Source: Acetobacter syzygii (lineage in GTDB: Bacteria; Pseudomonadota; Alphaproteobacteria; Acetobacterales; Acetobacteraceae). Taken from it: 64,000 nt of DNA. The translations under genes and the position numbers were made by a program. The notes beneath the pieces were generated by a model. The model worked only from the letters and a program-made list of their open reading frames with translations. It did no database searches and had not been told where the DNA came from. This document shows, piece after piece, positions 1 through 8,952 of the stretch (the stretch's first letter is position 1; the number at the start of each line of letters is the position of its first letter). The stretch is taken from positions 62,001 to 126,000 of the forward strand of contig NZ_BAMZ01000014.1 in the NCBI RefSeq assembly GCF_000964225.1, read 5' to 3'.

Positions 1-302
1 TGGACAACAAAGTCCAGTTCGCCCCATTCGCGTTCGATCGTGGCAAATGTTTCATCAATAGCGGCGTCATCTGTCACATCGCATGGCAAAACCAGCTTTG
101 CACCAATGCTTTCCGCCAGAGGCTGTACGCGTTTGCCCAGCGCTTCGCCCTGATAGGTAAATGCCAGCTCGCCTCCCTGCGCGGCAACTGCGGATGCAAT
201 GCCCCATGCGAGAGAACGGTCATTGGCAACACCCATCACCAGACCTTTTTTGCCCTTCATAAGCGTACCTTTTGTGGGCAGCTTGGCGTTGGGAGAAGAC
301 AT
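1..302 (-). CDS. fabI: Enoyl-ACP reductase FabI, N-terminal part (runs off the left edge)
   Basis: The reverse strand opens with ATG at 302 and reads without a stop to the window edge, about 100 residues. The start reads MSSPNAKLPTKG, followed by GKKGLVMGVANDRSLAWGIA. That is the Rossmann nucleotide-binding start of FabI, where the usual GxxxGxG of short-chain dehydrogenases is replaced by GVANxxSxAWGIA. FabI carries out the last, NAD(P)H-dependent reduction in each fatty-acid elongation round. The catalytic Tyr-x6-Lys lies outside the window. It is divergent from pdxH across 190 bases of non-coding DNA. The family assignment is firm; completeness cannot be judged. Confidence 0.9.
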   Translation of the reverse strand, partial: MSSPNAKLPTKGTLMKGKKGLVMGVANDRSLAWGIASAVAAQGGELAFTYQGEALGKRVQPLAESIGAKLVLPCDVTDDAAIDETFATIEREWGELDFVV

Positions 303-492
303 GCGGGAACCTCAACCTACTTGTTTCGGAAAAAATTCTGGGTTTTCTGTAGGGGTGGTCGCATACACCGGCGCGTGAAACAAGCCCAAAGACGCATGGA
401 CATGCTTTAAACTCACATGCGGCAGGAGTATGGAATCACACAGGAAAGCCAGCAACGTTCCTTTCCATGACATTTAGACAAGAGTCCGAACC

Positions 493-1131
493 ATGCCGGA
501 AACAGACACAGCCGCCGCCTCCTTTCCATCCACCGACCAGCCTCTGATCGATTTGAGAGCAGACCCGTTCACGCTTTTTGAAGCATGGATGCAGGAAGCC
601 GAAAAAGCAGAACCCAACGACCCCAACGCCATGGTACTAGCAACAGCTAATGCAGAAGGACGACCATCAGCCCGGATTGTTCTGCTCAAAGGGTTCGACC
701 GGCGCGGGTTCGTTTTTTACACCAATATGTTCAGCCGCAAAGGCCGGGAACTGGAAGCCAACCCCCATGCGGCCCTGCTCTTCCACTGGAAGAGCCTACG
801 CCGCCAAATTCGAATCGAAGGGGACATCTTTCCCGTATCGGATGAAGAAGCCGATGCCTATTTTGCGAGTCGGAGCCGTATATCCCGCCTGGGTGCCATT
901 GCCTCCAACCAGTCACGCCCCTTAGCTGATCGCGCCATTTTTGAAAAACGCCTGAAAGACGCGGAAGAAGAGTTTGGAGAAGGCCCCATTCCCCGACCAG
1001 AAAACTGGTCTGGCTACCGGGTAACGCCCCAACATTTTGAATTCTGGCAAGAACGCCCATATCGCCTGCATGATCGCGCCATATGGGAACGCCAAGGGAA
1101 CGAATGGGACGTAACACGGTTATATCCGTAA
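493..1131 (+). CDS. pdxH: Pyridoxamine 5'-phosphate oxidase
   Basis: This 212-residue protein is an FMN flavoenzyme that oxidises pyridoxine or pyridoxamine 5'-phosphate to PLP, the last step of vitamin B6 synthesis and salvage. Family blocks are in order: RIVLLKGFDRRGFVFYTN (61-78, FMN and substrate contacts), SRKGRELEANP (81-91), FHWKSLRRQIRIEG (97-110), and a C-terminal EFWQ...RLHDR segment ending in RLYP, the normal end of PdxH. Length is typical for the family. The ATG at 493 has only a weak purine run upstream. It stands alone between divergent fabI and the stress-protein gene. PLP-dependent enzymes in this window (BioA, BioF, the decarboxylase) would use its product. Confidence 0.95.
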   Translation: MPETDTAAASFPSTDQPLIDLRADPFTLFEAWMQEAEKAEPNDPNAMVLATANAEGRPSARIVLLKGFDRRGFVFYTNMFSRKGRELEANPHAALLFHWKSLRRQIRIEGDIFPVSDEEADAYFASRSRISRLGAIASNQSRPLADRAIFEKRLKDAEEEFGEGPIPRPENWSGYRVTPQHFEFWQERPYRLHDRAIWERQGNEWDVTRLYP

Positions 1132-1212
1132 GAACACACGCAGCATCATCCACCATCATTATGCGCGCTGCATCCACGGGCCGCACGCACTAAAGCATTA
1201 CAGGAGCAATAT

Positions 1213-2091
1213 ATGAAAGATGTCCGCAAAATACTGCTGCCCCTCCCCAGCACATCCAATGCGGAGGCAGCGCTGGTCCGTGGTGGCAACTTTGCCCGGC
1301 GCTTTGGCGCACATCTGGCCGTTCTGCATGTCCGCCCCGATGGCCGCGACATTGCCCCACTGGCAGGTGAAGGCATGTCTGGCGCCATGGTCGAAGACCT
1401 GATGCGTTCAGCTGACCATGAAAGCGCACGCCATGCCCACGATGTGCACGCCCTGTTCGAACGCTACGTTGCCGGCCAACCCGACATAAAAATTGTTCCG
1501 CTCCACAGTGTTTACCCTGAAGATGCTCCAAGCATCAGCTTTACCGTTGTTCGCGGTGCAGAAAGCGAGATTGTTCCTGCCCGGGCGCGCCTGTCGGACT
1601 TTACACTGGTGCCCCACCCGGATTCCGGGGATGAGGTCTCCTCCTCCGAGACTTTGCACGCCGTTCTGTTTGATAGCGGGCGGCCTGTTGTTATTGCCCC
1701 CCGCACCCCACCCGCAGGGCTGATCAAGCGCGTCTGTATTGGCTGGAATGGTACGGCTGAATCGTCATCAGCTTTACGTGGAGCACTGGCATGGGCACAA
1801 ACGGCTGAAGCCGTGCGGGTGCTCCACTGCGGCGATTATCAGCGTCGGGGGCCAAGTGCCAAAGATGTAGTGGAATATCTGGCGGCTCACAGCATCAAGG
1901 CGGATGCCGTTGAATTCCAGCCTGTTGATCGTGATGTTGGCAAGGGTCTGTTAGCAGCCTGCAAAGAGTTTGAAGCCGATATGCTGGCCATGGGCGCATA
2001 TTCGCATTCCCGCCTGCGGCAGCTTATTCTGGGTGGTGTAACGCGGCATGTCCTGGAAACCGCTGACATTACCGTATTGATGAGCCGCTAA
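1213..2091 (+). CDS. Universal stress protein, tandem UspA domains
   Basis: The protein has 292 residues and two Usp-like halves. The N-terminal half starts KILLPLPSTSNAEAALVRG. The second half starts KRVCIGWNGTAESSSALRGA near residue 173 and ends in a GAYSHSRLRQLILGGVT segment. That segment resembles the G-2x-G-9x-G(S/T) ATP-binding signature but is loose at the second glycine, so nucleotide binding is uncertain. Tandem UspA proteins are cytoplasmic stress and survival factors with no known catalytic role. An AGGAG lies about seven bases before the ATG. The gene converges on the metallo-hydrolase gene, with a GC-rich hairpin between them. The specific trigger or partner is not evident. Confidence 0.85.
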   Translation: MKDVRKILLPLPSTSNAEAALVRGGNFARRFGAHLAVLHVRPDGRDIAPLAGEGMSGAMVEDLMRSADHESARHAHDVHALFERYVAGQPDIKIVPLHSVYPEDAPSISFTVVRGAESEIVPARARLSDFTLVPHPDSGDEVSSSETLHAVLFDSGRPVVIAPRTPPAGLIKRVCIGWNGTAESSSALRGALAWAQTAEAVRVLHCGDYQRRGPSAKDVVEYLAAHSIKADAVEFQPVDRDVGKGLLAACKEFEADMLAMGAYSHSRLRQLILGGVTRHVLETADITVLMSR

Positions 2092-2100
2092 CCCTCAATG

Positions 2101-2125
2101 GGAGGGAGGGCAACGCCCTTCCTCC
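2101..2125. terminator. GC-rich hairpin between converging genes
   Basis: An 11-bp stem with one G-T pair (2101-2111 with 2115-2125) and a three-base nominal loop lies between the stress-protein stop and the metallo-hydrolase stop. Neither strand has a U tract after it, so it may be a weak or bidirectional terminator, or simply a 3'-end stabilising hairpin. Confidence 0.4.
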
Positions 2126-2932
2126 TTACAAACAGTGAGGAGGGTCAGGCAGTTCAAAGCTCATGCCATCCCATGCGGCTTCAACCCCGTGTGGCAGGTT
2201 GTTCTGCATCCATCCCCAGTCCATTTCTGAACCCATATGGGTCAGAATCAGGCGCTGTGGTTGAATGCGGGCTTTCCACTCCATAACCCGCTCCAGCCAT
2301 GCGTGTGCGCCATGGGGTGTTTTTTGAAAACAATCCACCATCCATGTCTGAACGCCACGCAGGCACTCCATGGCAGCATCGGGCAGTTCCACCACATCCG
2401 TACTATAGGCAAAATCACCACAACGGATGCCCGTGGAAGAGACATAACCGTGGTTCTGCCCAAACAGAACAAACGTGTAGCCCTCTATAATAATAGGCTG
2501 GCCCCACGTAATGGGTCGGGCTTCCAGTGCCGCCCGGAAAAATTGAGGCGGCGTGCAGGGCTTAAAAACATAGGCAAAGCGCTGCTGCAATTCCTCCAGC
2601 ACTTCGGCTGTTCCATAGGCGTTAATCGCCTTTCCAATCTGGCGATTAATCCCCCTAAGCTCATCAATGCCAGAAACATGGTCCGCATGGGTATGCGTGT
2701 AAATGACATGGTCAAATGCACTAATCCCATGGGCAAGCAACTGGGCGCGCAGGTCTGGCCCTGTATCCACCAGAATACCTGCCCCGTTTTCCATTCTTAA
2801 AAAAATGGATGCGCGGGTCCGCCTGTTGCGTGGTTCGTTTGGATCGCACGCCCCCCATTGGCCATGACCATCTGCCCCGCCAAGGGCTGGCACCCCTGAC
2901 GACCCGCCACACCCGAGTACACTCACTTTCAT
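2126..2932 (-). CDS. MBL-fold metallo-hydrolase, PhnP-like
   Basis: This 268-residue metallo-beta-lactamase-fold protein starts MKVSVLGCGGSSGVPALGG. It carries the metal-binding motif THTHADHVSGIDELR (about 79-93), with HxHxDH intact, preceded by a DTGPDLRAQLL strand. The overall pattern matches PhnP and RNase Z-related phosphodiesterases. PhnP cleaves cyclic phosphate esters, but no phn genes are nearby, so the substrate here is open. It is the last gene of the mltB-to-tatD operon, starting 15 bases after the tatD stop. A similar MBL gene following tatD and metG is common in alphaproteobacteria, which suggests a housekeeping phosphodiesterase. Confidence 0.85.
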   Translation of the reverse strand: MKVSVLGCGGSSGVPALGGADGHGQWGACDPNEPRNRRTRASIFLRMENGAGILVDTGPDLRAQLLAHGISAFDHVIYTHTHADHVSGIDELRGINRQIGKAINAYGTAEVLEELQQRFAYVFKPCTPPQFFRAALEARPITWGQPIIIEGYTFVLFGQNHGYVSSTGIRCGDFAYSTDVVELPDAAMECLRGVQTWMVDCFQKTPHGAHAWLERVMEWKARIQPQRLILTHMGSEMDWGWMQNNLPHGVEAAWDGMSFELPDPPHCL

Positions 2933-2947
2933 ACCCGCACTCCCGGT

Positions 2948-3751
2948 TTAGCGGACCTTACGGAACAGCCGTGCAAAATTCCGGGTTGTCTGTGCAACCA
3001 ACTCAGCCGTTTCCATCCCGCGTTCCTGTGCAATGCGGCCAGCCGTATATGCAACAAAAGCAGGCTGATTCCGCTTACCGCGCTGTGGCACCGGCGCCAG
3101 ATAAGGTGCATCCGTTTCCACTAATATGCGCTCAAGGGGAAGCTCCCGGGCAACGCTGCGGATTTCCTCACATTTAGGGAAAGTGGCTATGCCTGAAAAG
3201 CTGACATAACCACCCAGAGCAAGCACCCGCCTTGCAAGCTCAGGGCTGGATGCAAAGCAATGCAGCAAAATGGGGAAGGAACCTTTGGCGTATTCCTCCT
3301 CCAGAATTGTTGCCACGTCCACATCGGCCTGACGTGCGTGAATAATAACCGGAATATCCAGCTCTCTCGCCGCCTGAATATGTTTACGAAAACTTTCCTG
3401 CTGGCGGGGACGTACCTGCTCCTGCCCATGGAAGTAATCCAGACCTGTCTCCCCTATCCCAATCACCTCAGGAGCATCGGCAATAGCCACAATATCCTGC
3501 ACACTTGGCAGCGGAGCTTCTTCCACGTGGTCCGGGTGTGTTCCTACCGTGCACCACACCCGCATATCCGGCTGGCTAAAGCCCGTCAGCCGCTTTTGCT
3601 CGGCCGCGTGGGATAAACGCGTGCCAATGGTAACCATACCACTCAACCCCGCAGCTTTTGCCGCATTAAGCAGGGATGGCAGTTCCTCATCTGAAAAATG
3701 ATCCAGATGACAATGGGAATCGATCAACCCTTGCATGGTTGCTTCTGTCAT
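2948..3751 (-). CDS. tatD: TatD-family metal-dependent hydrolase (DNase)
   Basis: The protein has 267 residues. The first metal ligands appear as LIDSHCHLDHF (about 9-19). Later blocks are IGETGLDYF, IIHARQAD, LLHCF and LVETDAPYLAP, the full TatD set of two-metal ligands. Family members are 3'-5' exonucleases or deoxyribonucleases with a TIM-barrel fold. The start overlaps the metG stop by four bases (ATGA), so the two are translationally coupled. An alternative start at the second Met (MQGLIDSH) would also keep the fold. The exact physiological substrate of this paralog cannot be read from sequence. Confidence 0.92.
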   Translation of the reverse strand: MTEATMQGLIDSHCHLDHFSDEELPSLLNAAKAAGLSGMVTIGTRLSHAAEQKRLTGFSQPDMRVWCTVGTHPDHVEEAPLPSVQDIVAIADAPEVIGIGETGLDYFHGQEQVRPRQQESFRKHIQAARELDIPVIIHARQADVDVATILEEEYAKGSFPILLHCFASSPELARRVLALGGYVSFSGIATFPKCEEIRSVARELPLERILVETDAPYLAPVPQRGKRNQPAFVAYTAGRIAQERGMETAELVAQTTRNFARLFRKVR

Positions 3752-5286
3752 ACCTGCTCCGGTTCAACATAACGGGGGAAAATACCTTGTGGAGCTGGCA
3801 ACTGTCGCCCACCGGGTAAAGGCAGTTCGAGTGCAGCAAAGGTACGCTCACCCGCCTCCACTCCCAGCTGGTCAAGCATCCGGTCCATACTGTGCGGCAT
3901 AAACGGCTGAAGCATGGTCGCAATTCCTCGCAGCGCATCCAGCAGCACACGCAGCACATCGGCCATACGCTCTACATCTGTTTTGCGGAGCGCCCATGGG
4001 GCCTGATGGTCAATATACGCATTACAGGCGCGGATAACCTTCCACACGTCTTCCAGCGCATCAGTCAGGGCACAGCGCTCAAACTGGGAAGCCAGCAGTT
4101 GTGGCAGCACAGAAACCTGCCCTAACAGTTTCTGGTCCTCTTCTGTCAGGTTTCGCCGTTCTGGCAACACTCCGCCACAGTTACGCGCGACCAGAGACAG
4201 TGTTCTTTGGGCCAGATTGCCCAGATCGTTAGCAAGTTCCACATTATTGCGCATGATCAGCGCCTTGCGGGACAGATCACTGTCCCCACCAAAAGGCACC
4301 TCCCGCAGCACAAAGAACCGGACAGCATCCAGCCCGAAATCCGCCACCAGTTCCCTTGGATCAATAACATTGCCCAAAGATTTGCTCATCTTCTGGCCTT
4401 CAATGGTCCACCATCCGTTGGCAAAGACTTTTTTGGGCAGTTCAATACCTGCCGCCATCAAAAAAGCAGGCCAGTAAATGGCATGGAAGCGCGCAATATC
4501 CTTACCCACAAGGTGCAGACTGGCAGGCCAGAAGGCCATGCGAGGAGCACTGGTATCCGGGTAACCAAGAGCACTCAGGTAATTGGCCAGCGCATCAAAC
4601 CAGACATACATGACATGCTGGTCGTCACCGGGTACGGGAATACCCCATTTAAAGCTTGTACGGCTGACGGACAGATCCCTCAGCCCCTGTTTAACAAAGC
4701 TGATAATCTCATTCCGTGCGCCATGAGGGCCAAGGAACTCGGGATTCTGCTCGTAAAGTTCAAGCAGACGGTCCTGATAGGCCGACAGGCGGAAAAAATA
4801 TGAGGGTTCCTTAACCCATTCTACCGGCGCCCCCGTGGGAGCAACCTTTTGCCCGTCCGGACCTGTAATCAGTTCATCTTCACCATAAAAACATTCATCC
4901 CGCAGGGCGTACCATCCTTCGTACGCATCCAGATAAATGGCACCATTTTCCGCCACTTTGCTCCACAATGCCTGCGCACTGGCAATGTGGCGGGGCTCCG
5001 TTGTGCGAATAAAGTCGTCATACGAAATGGCCATGGCGTTGGCCATAGAGCGGAAATTGGCAGACACTTCATCCGCAAAAACCTTGGGAGCGACACCCGC
5101 AGCCTGTGCTGCCTGCTCAACCTTTTGCCCGTGTTCGTCCGTACCCGTCAGAAAAAAAACCTCATCACCCGCTAAACGGTGGAAACGCGCCATAACGTCC
5201 GCAGCAATGGACGTGTAGGCATGACCGATATGCGGTGCTCCATTTACGTAATAGATGGGGGTAGTCACATAAAAACGACGGGTCAT
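3748..5286 (-). CDS. metG: Methionine--tRNA ligase
   Basis: This 512-residue class I synthetase has the HIGH-type motif PHIGH at 18-22 and KMSKS at 299-303. The connective region (about 126-166) reads WYALRDECFYGEDEL...VEWVKEPSYFF and holds a single Cys, so the zinc knuckle of E. coli-type enzymes is absent; this is the zinc-free subtype. The C-terminal EMAP/tRNA-binding domain is also missing, and the protein ends after the anticodon-binding helical bundle. It charges initiator and elongator tRNA-Met; an elongator tRNA-Met gene is at 14898. Start and stop overlap holB and tatD by four bases each. Confidence 0.96.
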   Translation of the reverse strand: MTRRFYVTTPIYYVNGAPHIGHAYTSIAADVMARFHRLAGDEVFFLTGTDEHGQKVEQAAQAAGVAPKVFADEVSANFRSMANAMAISYDDFIRTTEPRHIASAQALWSKVAENGAIYLDAYEGWYALRDECFYGEDELITGPDGQKVAPTGAPVEWVKEPSYFFRLSAYQDRLLELYEQNPEFLGPHGARNEIISFVKQGLRDLSVSRTSFKWGIPVPGDDQHVMYVWFDALANYLSALGYPDTSAPRMAFWPASLHLVGKDIARFHAIYWPAFLMAAGIELPKKVFANGWWTIEGQKMSKSLGNVIDPRELVADFGLDAVRFFVLREVPFGGDSDLSRKALIMRNNVELANDLGNLAQRTLSLVARNCGGVLPERRNLTEEDQKLLGQVSVLPQLLASQFERCALTDALEDVWKVIRACNAYIDHQAPWALRKTDVERMADVLRVLLDALRGIATMLQPFMPHSMDRMLDQLGVEAGERTFAALELPLPGGRQLPAPQGIFPRYVEPEQV

Positions 5287-6242
5287 TTTGGGCTCGCAAT
5301 CGTCATAGCTTCAATAAGAGCTTCCTGTTTATCCAGATTAAAACGTTCCGTCTCGCTCTGAACACGCATAATCTGTTCCCACGCGGCAGCCAGGCTCATG
5401 CAGCGGGCATTTCCGTTCTGCGCGGCCTGCCGGGCCGTGATCTGCAACTGATCTGATAACAGAGTAAAAAAAAGCCCAAAACCATTATCCTTGCGCAAAA
5501 TGGCTTCGGCAATTTCATACCCACGCAGGGCACCAACACCTTGCAGAACTTCGCCGACCAAAGCCGCCACACCTCCGCCGGTATCGGCCAATACTGCCAC
5601 AGCCTTACCCGGTGCTCCATGCGCTTGGTGCATAATACGCGCAAAATCCAACTCTGGCATATCCGGGCAAAGCGCCTGCAAAACGCCACGCATCTCGGCC
5701 TCTTCCAAAGGAGCCAGTTCAAGCTTGCGGCAACGACTGCGAATGGTTGGCAACAACCGGCCTGGTGCTGAACTGGTCAGAATCAGCACGGTCGCAGGCG
5801 GAGGTTCTTCCAAAATTTTAAGGACAGCATTGGCCGCACTGCGGTTCATCCACTCAGCGCCATCCACAATAACCACACGCCACCCGCCTTCTGCCGCTGT
5901 CCGGCGCAAAAAGCCTGTTATGGGGCGTACGTCATCAGCCACAATCTCCTGTCGGTAACGCTGTTTTTTCTCGTCATATCCACGTTCGACTACCAGCAGA
6001 TCAGCATGTGTTGCGGCTGAAATCCGGCGGCCAGCAGGAAGGTTTTCCGCCTCCCCCCCCAGCAAAATACGCGCAAGCGTAAAGGCGAATGTCGCTTTGC
6101 CAATGCCCGGTGGGCCAGTAACCAGCCACGCATGGGGCATACGCCCTTTGCTCAGTGCGGCACGGAACGCCGCAACTGCGGCCCCATGCCCATGCAACCG
6201 GAGCGATGCCATACGTGGCGGCATAAACGGGGCATCAGCCAT
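5283..6242 (-). CDS. holB: DNA polymerase III delta-prime subunit
   Basis: The protein has 319 residues and an AAA+ clamp-loader fold. It has a Walker A-like GPPGIGKATF (about 43-52) and a DGAEWMN segment in the Walker B position, followed by NAVLKILEEPP and an SxRC-like SRCRKL, the sensor region typical of the clamp loader. The usual zinc-binding Cys cluster between them is not obvious. Delta-prime works with delta and tau/gamma to open the beta clamp onto DNA. It overlaps tmk by eight bases and metG by four. The tmk-holB pair is a very common bacterial arrangement. Confidence 0.92.
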   Translation of the reverse strand: MADAPFMPPRMASLRLHGHGAAVAAFRAALSKGRMPHAWLVTGPPGIGKATFAFTLARILLGGEAENLPAGRRISAATHADLLVVERGYDEKKQRYRQEIVADDVRPITGFLRRTAAEGGWRVVIVDGAEWMNRSAANAVLKILEEPPPATVLILTSSAPGRLLPTIRSRCRKLELAPLEEAEMRGVLQALCPDMPELDFARIMHQAHGAPGKAVAVLADTGGGVAALVGEVLQGVGALRGYEIAEAILRKDNGFGLFFTLLSDQLQITARQAAQNGNARCMSLAAAWEQIMRVQSETERFNLDKQEALIEAMTIASPK

Positions 6243-6873
6243 GGGACAATCTGGACAAAATTTCCTTCATAATCTGGCTGTTCACTGCCTCTTCGGTGCG
6301 GTCTGCCGTGGCTATGCACCGCATACGTGCAGGCTGCTGCTGTGCTATAGCCCTAAATCCGGCCGCAATCCGGGCGTGAAAACCCTCATCCGCCTGTTCA
6401 TACCTGTCTGTTGGCACCCCACGCACGGCCAACCGCCGCCGCGTAACCTCCCGCGGTGCTTCGAGCAGAAATGTCATATCCGGCACCAGGTTAAGCTGTG
6501 CTTGCAAAACGTCAATCAACTCCAGAACAGCCGGATCACCCTCCGCACGTCCATAGCCCTGATAGGCTTTGGTGGAATCTGTAAAACGGTCACACAGCAC
6601 AATCTGATTATCCGCCAGCGCCGGGCGAATGACCTGATCCACATGGTCAAACCGTGCGGCAAAATGAGTCAGAATTTCCGCACGCAAAGAGAGCGGGTTG
6701 TGACCAAACAGCAGGAGCTGCCGCAGATCTTCCGCTCCTGCCGATCCACCCGGCTCACGCGTAGCAAGCACACTGTACCCCTGTGATTGCAGGGCATCGC
6801 GCAGCAGGCGGAGCTGCGTGGACTTGCCCACGCCCTCCCCGCCTTCCAATGTTACAAACAGACCAGACATCAT
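6235..6873 (-). CDS. tmk: Thymidylate kinase
   Basis: This 212-residue P-loop kinase converts dTMP to dTDP. The P-loop is LEGGEGVGKST near the N-terminus. TREPGGSAGAEDLRQLLL carries the DR(E)P-type region, LCDRFTDSTKAYQGYGR carries the conserved DRFxxS/T motif, and a LAVRGVPTDRYEQ lid follows. The next codon after the first ATG is also ATG, so the start may be 6873 or 6870. It begins three bases after the stop of the carboxypeptidase gene and overlaps holB by eight bases. Confidence 0.95.
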   Translation of the reverse strand: MMSGLFVTLEGGEGVGKSTQLRLLRDALQSQGYSVLATREPGGSAGAEDLRQLLLFGHNPLSLRAEILTHFAARFDHVDQVIRPALADNQIVLCDRFTDSTKAYQGYGRAEGDPAVLELIDVLQAQLNLVPDMTFLLEAPREVTRRRLAVRGVPTDRYEQADEGFHARIAAGFRAIAQQQPARMRCIATADRTEEAVNSQIMKEILSRLSHG

Positions 6874-6876
6874 CCC

Positions 6877-8091
6877 TCACAGATGCAATCGTCTGGTCGC
6901 GCGGCCAATAATACCAAGAGCGGGCACTGCCTGCCCTGCAACCAATGGAATACTGGCTTTTCTGCCACCGGGCAGAACCACATTCAACTGGCCAAGCACC
7001 TGCCCGTCCTGCACTGGCGCAATAACCGGGCTATCGTAGTCAACCATCACATGGGTGCTGTTTTTCCAACCGTGAGGCAGCAGCATTTTAAACTCCTGCG
7101 CGGCAACCAGCGGCACGGTCAGGCTGGCCCCCATCCATACGGGAGCCTGTTCCACAACCTGACCTTTGCTTACGATCTGCGCTGTTTCAAAATTTGCAAA
7201 CGCCCAGCCCATCAGACGTTCGCCTTCACGCCCGCGGGCACCATCGGTTGGCAGGCCATTGATTGCCATAATAACCCGACGCCCCTCCCGCTCGGAAGAC
7301 GCACACAAACCAAAACCACCAGCATCGGTGTGGCCGGTCTTCAGGCCATCGGCCAGTCCTTTGACCACCAGAATATTTCTGTTTTCCTGATGAATTTTGT
7401 TAAAAACAAACTCTTTTTCGGAAAAGAAATGATAATATTCAGGAAAATCATGGATCAGACGCAGTGCCAGATAGGCCACATCCCGCGCGGACATGTAATG
7501 GTTTTCCGCTGGCCAGCCTGTCGCATTCATAAAGTGTGAATTGGTCAGGCCAAGCTTGCCTGCCGTATCATTCATCAGCGCAACAAACTGTTCTTCAGAA
7601 CCGGAAATACCTTCGGATAGAACAATGCACGCATCGTTACCCGACTGAATGACCATACCCTGAATAAGATCCTGCACCGCAACGCTCTGGCCCAGCGGCA
7701 CAAACATTTTTGAGCCCTGCATCCGCCATGCGCGCTCGCTAACAGGCAGCATCTGGTCAAGCTTGAGCCGCCCTGCCCGCAACATGCCAAACGTGACATA
7801 CGCCGTCATCATCTTGGTAAGAGATGAGGGAGGCATGCGTTCGTCCGCATTTTTTTCCAGCACGGTAGCACCGCTACCGTAATCCAGAATGCAGGCCCAG
7901 CGCGCTATGGTATCCACCGGCCCCACAGGAGTCGTGGCGGGTGTTGCGGGCACCGCAGCACTGGCTGGAGCCGATGCGGCTGATGCGGAGGAAGGGGTTG
8001 CCCCATGCCGGGGGCGTGCCACGGCATCCACCACCAGTCCACCAGAGAAAAGGGCTGCGCCCCCTGCGAGTAAAAACCGTCGAGTCTGCAA
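6877..8091 (-). CDS. D-alanyl-D-alanine carboxypeptidase (PBP5/6-like, S11 family)
   Basis: The protein has 404 residues and all three active-site motifs of S11 peptidases: SLTK (S90-K93, nucleophile and general base), SGN (near 150) and KTG in LKTGHTDAGG. The N-terminus, MQTRRFLLAGGAALFSGG, is a twin-arginine-like signal, and an Ala/Pro-rich linker (about 30-57) precedes the catalytic domain. The enzyme trims the terminal D-Ala of peptidoglycan stem peptides in the periplasm. It lies in a cell-wall block directly after rlpA (nine-base gap) and before tmk. Whether it is the dacA or dacC type cannot be decided, so no symbol is given. Confidence 0.93.
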   Translation of the reverse strand: MQTRRFLLAGGAALFSGGLVVDAVARPRHGATPSSASAASAPASAAVPATPATTPVGPVDTIARWACILDYGSGATVLEKNADERMPPSSLTKMMTAYVTFGMLRAGRLKLDQMLPVSERAWRMQGSKMFVPLGQSVAVQDLIQGMVIQSGNDACIVLSEGISGSEEQFVALMNDTAGKLGLTNSHFMNATGWPAENHYMSARDVAYLALRLIHDFPEYYHFFSEKEFVFNKIHQENRNILVVKGLADGLKTGHTDAGGFGLCASSEREGRRVIMAINGLPTDGARGREGERLMGWAFANFETAQIVSKGQVVEQAPVWMGASLTVPLVAAQEFKMLLPHGWKNSTHVMVDYDSPVIAPVQDGQVLGQLNVVLPGGRKASIPLVAGQAVPALGIIGRATRRLHL

Positions 8092-8100
8092 AGCTATTCC

Positions 8101-8952
8101 CTATTCGACGACGATGTGAGAACCATTAAAACCATTGTCCAGTGCCCGCTTAAGGGCAGCGTCTGCGGCACTTATAGTCGCAAATGGCCCCTGCCGGACA
8201 GCCCACATCATGCTTTGACCAAACATAACGGGCTTAACCACCCCTCCGTGGCTGCCAGCCTGCACCATAGCAGCATACCGCGAGGTAAAATCCATGGTCT
8301 CAACCCAAAGCATTCCCGGAGCTGCATAGCCTTGTGCATAAGCCACTGGCATATCAGGTATCGGCCCACCGGATGCGGGAGGAATATCCACTCCACCCCG
8401 GCCAGTTTCCACCACAACACCGCCACTTCCACCAAGGCTGGACTGAACAACCTGCTCCTTTGGTGCGGCGTTGATCTGCAGGGCAACGCCTCCGGGCAGG
8501 ATTTCCGCCAGATGCCTGCTAGCCACCTCGTCTTCTACAATGCGGACCTGTGCTGGCTCGCTACCCATACCCAGCAGGTTGGCAGCCTGTGTTGATAAAG
8601 CGATAGCACGCCCCATCTGCTCAGGGCCACGGTCGTTCACACGGACCCGTACCTGCCGTCCGTTTTCCAGATTGATCACGGTTACAATAGTGGGCAACTG
8701 GAGTGTTGGATGGCTGGCCGTCATGGTTGCCATACTCCTGACCTCACCATCGGCAGTCAGCACGCCCTCTGCCCCATTCTGACGGATGGCAAGTCCGGTT
8801 CCCTGCCACGCAAATTCTTCGCGCGGGTAATACCACTGGCCCTGCGCCTGCCATGCCGGACCAACCGTGTAATGCACATCCGGCTGCGCTGGCGGATGCG
8901 CGGGCGAGCAGGAGGCCAGTAGCAGACAGCTCCCAAAAACAACTTTTTTCAC
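8101..8952 (-). CDS. rlpA: RlpA-family septal lytic transglycosylase lipoprotein with SPOR domain
   Basis: This is a 283-residue lipoprotein: the signal peptide ends in the lipobox LASC (about 12-15). A double-psi beta-barrel RlpA domain follows (about 50-135), including the TMTASHPTLQLPT segment and VRVNDRGPEQMGR with the catalytic-type Asp. The last 70 or so residues look like a SPOR domain that would bind denuded septal glycan. RlpA cleaves naked glycan strands and helps daughter cells separate. Its start overlaps the mltB stop by four bases, so two glycan-cleaving enzymes and a carboxypeptidase are co-expressed. Confidence 0.9.
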   Translation of the reverse strand: MKKVVFGSCLLLASCSPAHPPAQPDVHYTVGPAWQAQGQWYYPREEFAWQGTGLAIRQNGAEGVLTADGEVRSMATMTASHPTLQLPTIVTVINLENGRQVRVRVNDRGPEQMGRAIALSTQAANLLGMGSEPAQVRIVEDEVASRHLAEILPGGVALQINAAPKEQVVQSSLGGSGGVVVETGRGGVDIPPASGGPIPDMPVAYAQGYAAPGMLWVETMDFTSRYAAMVQAGSHGGVVKPVMFGQSMMWAVRQGPFATISAADAALKRALDNGFNGSHIVVE

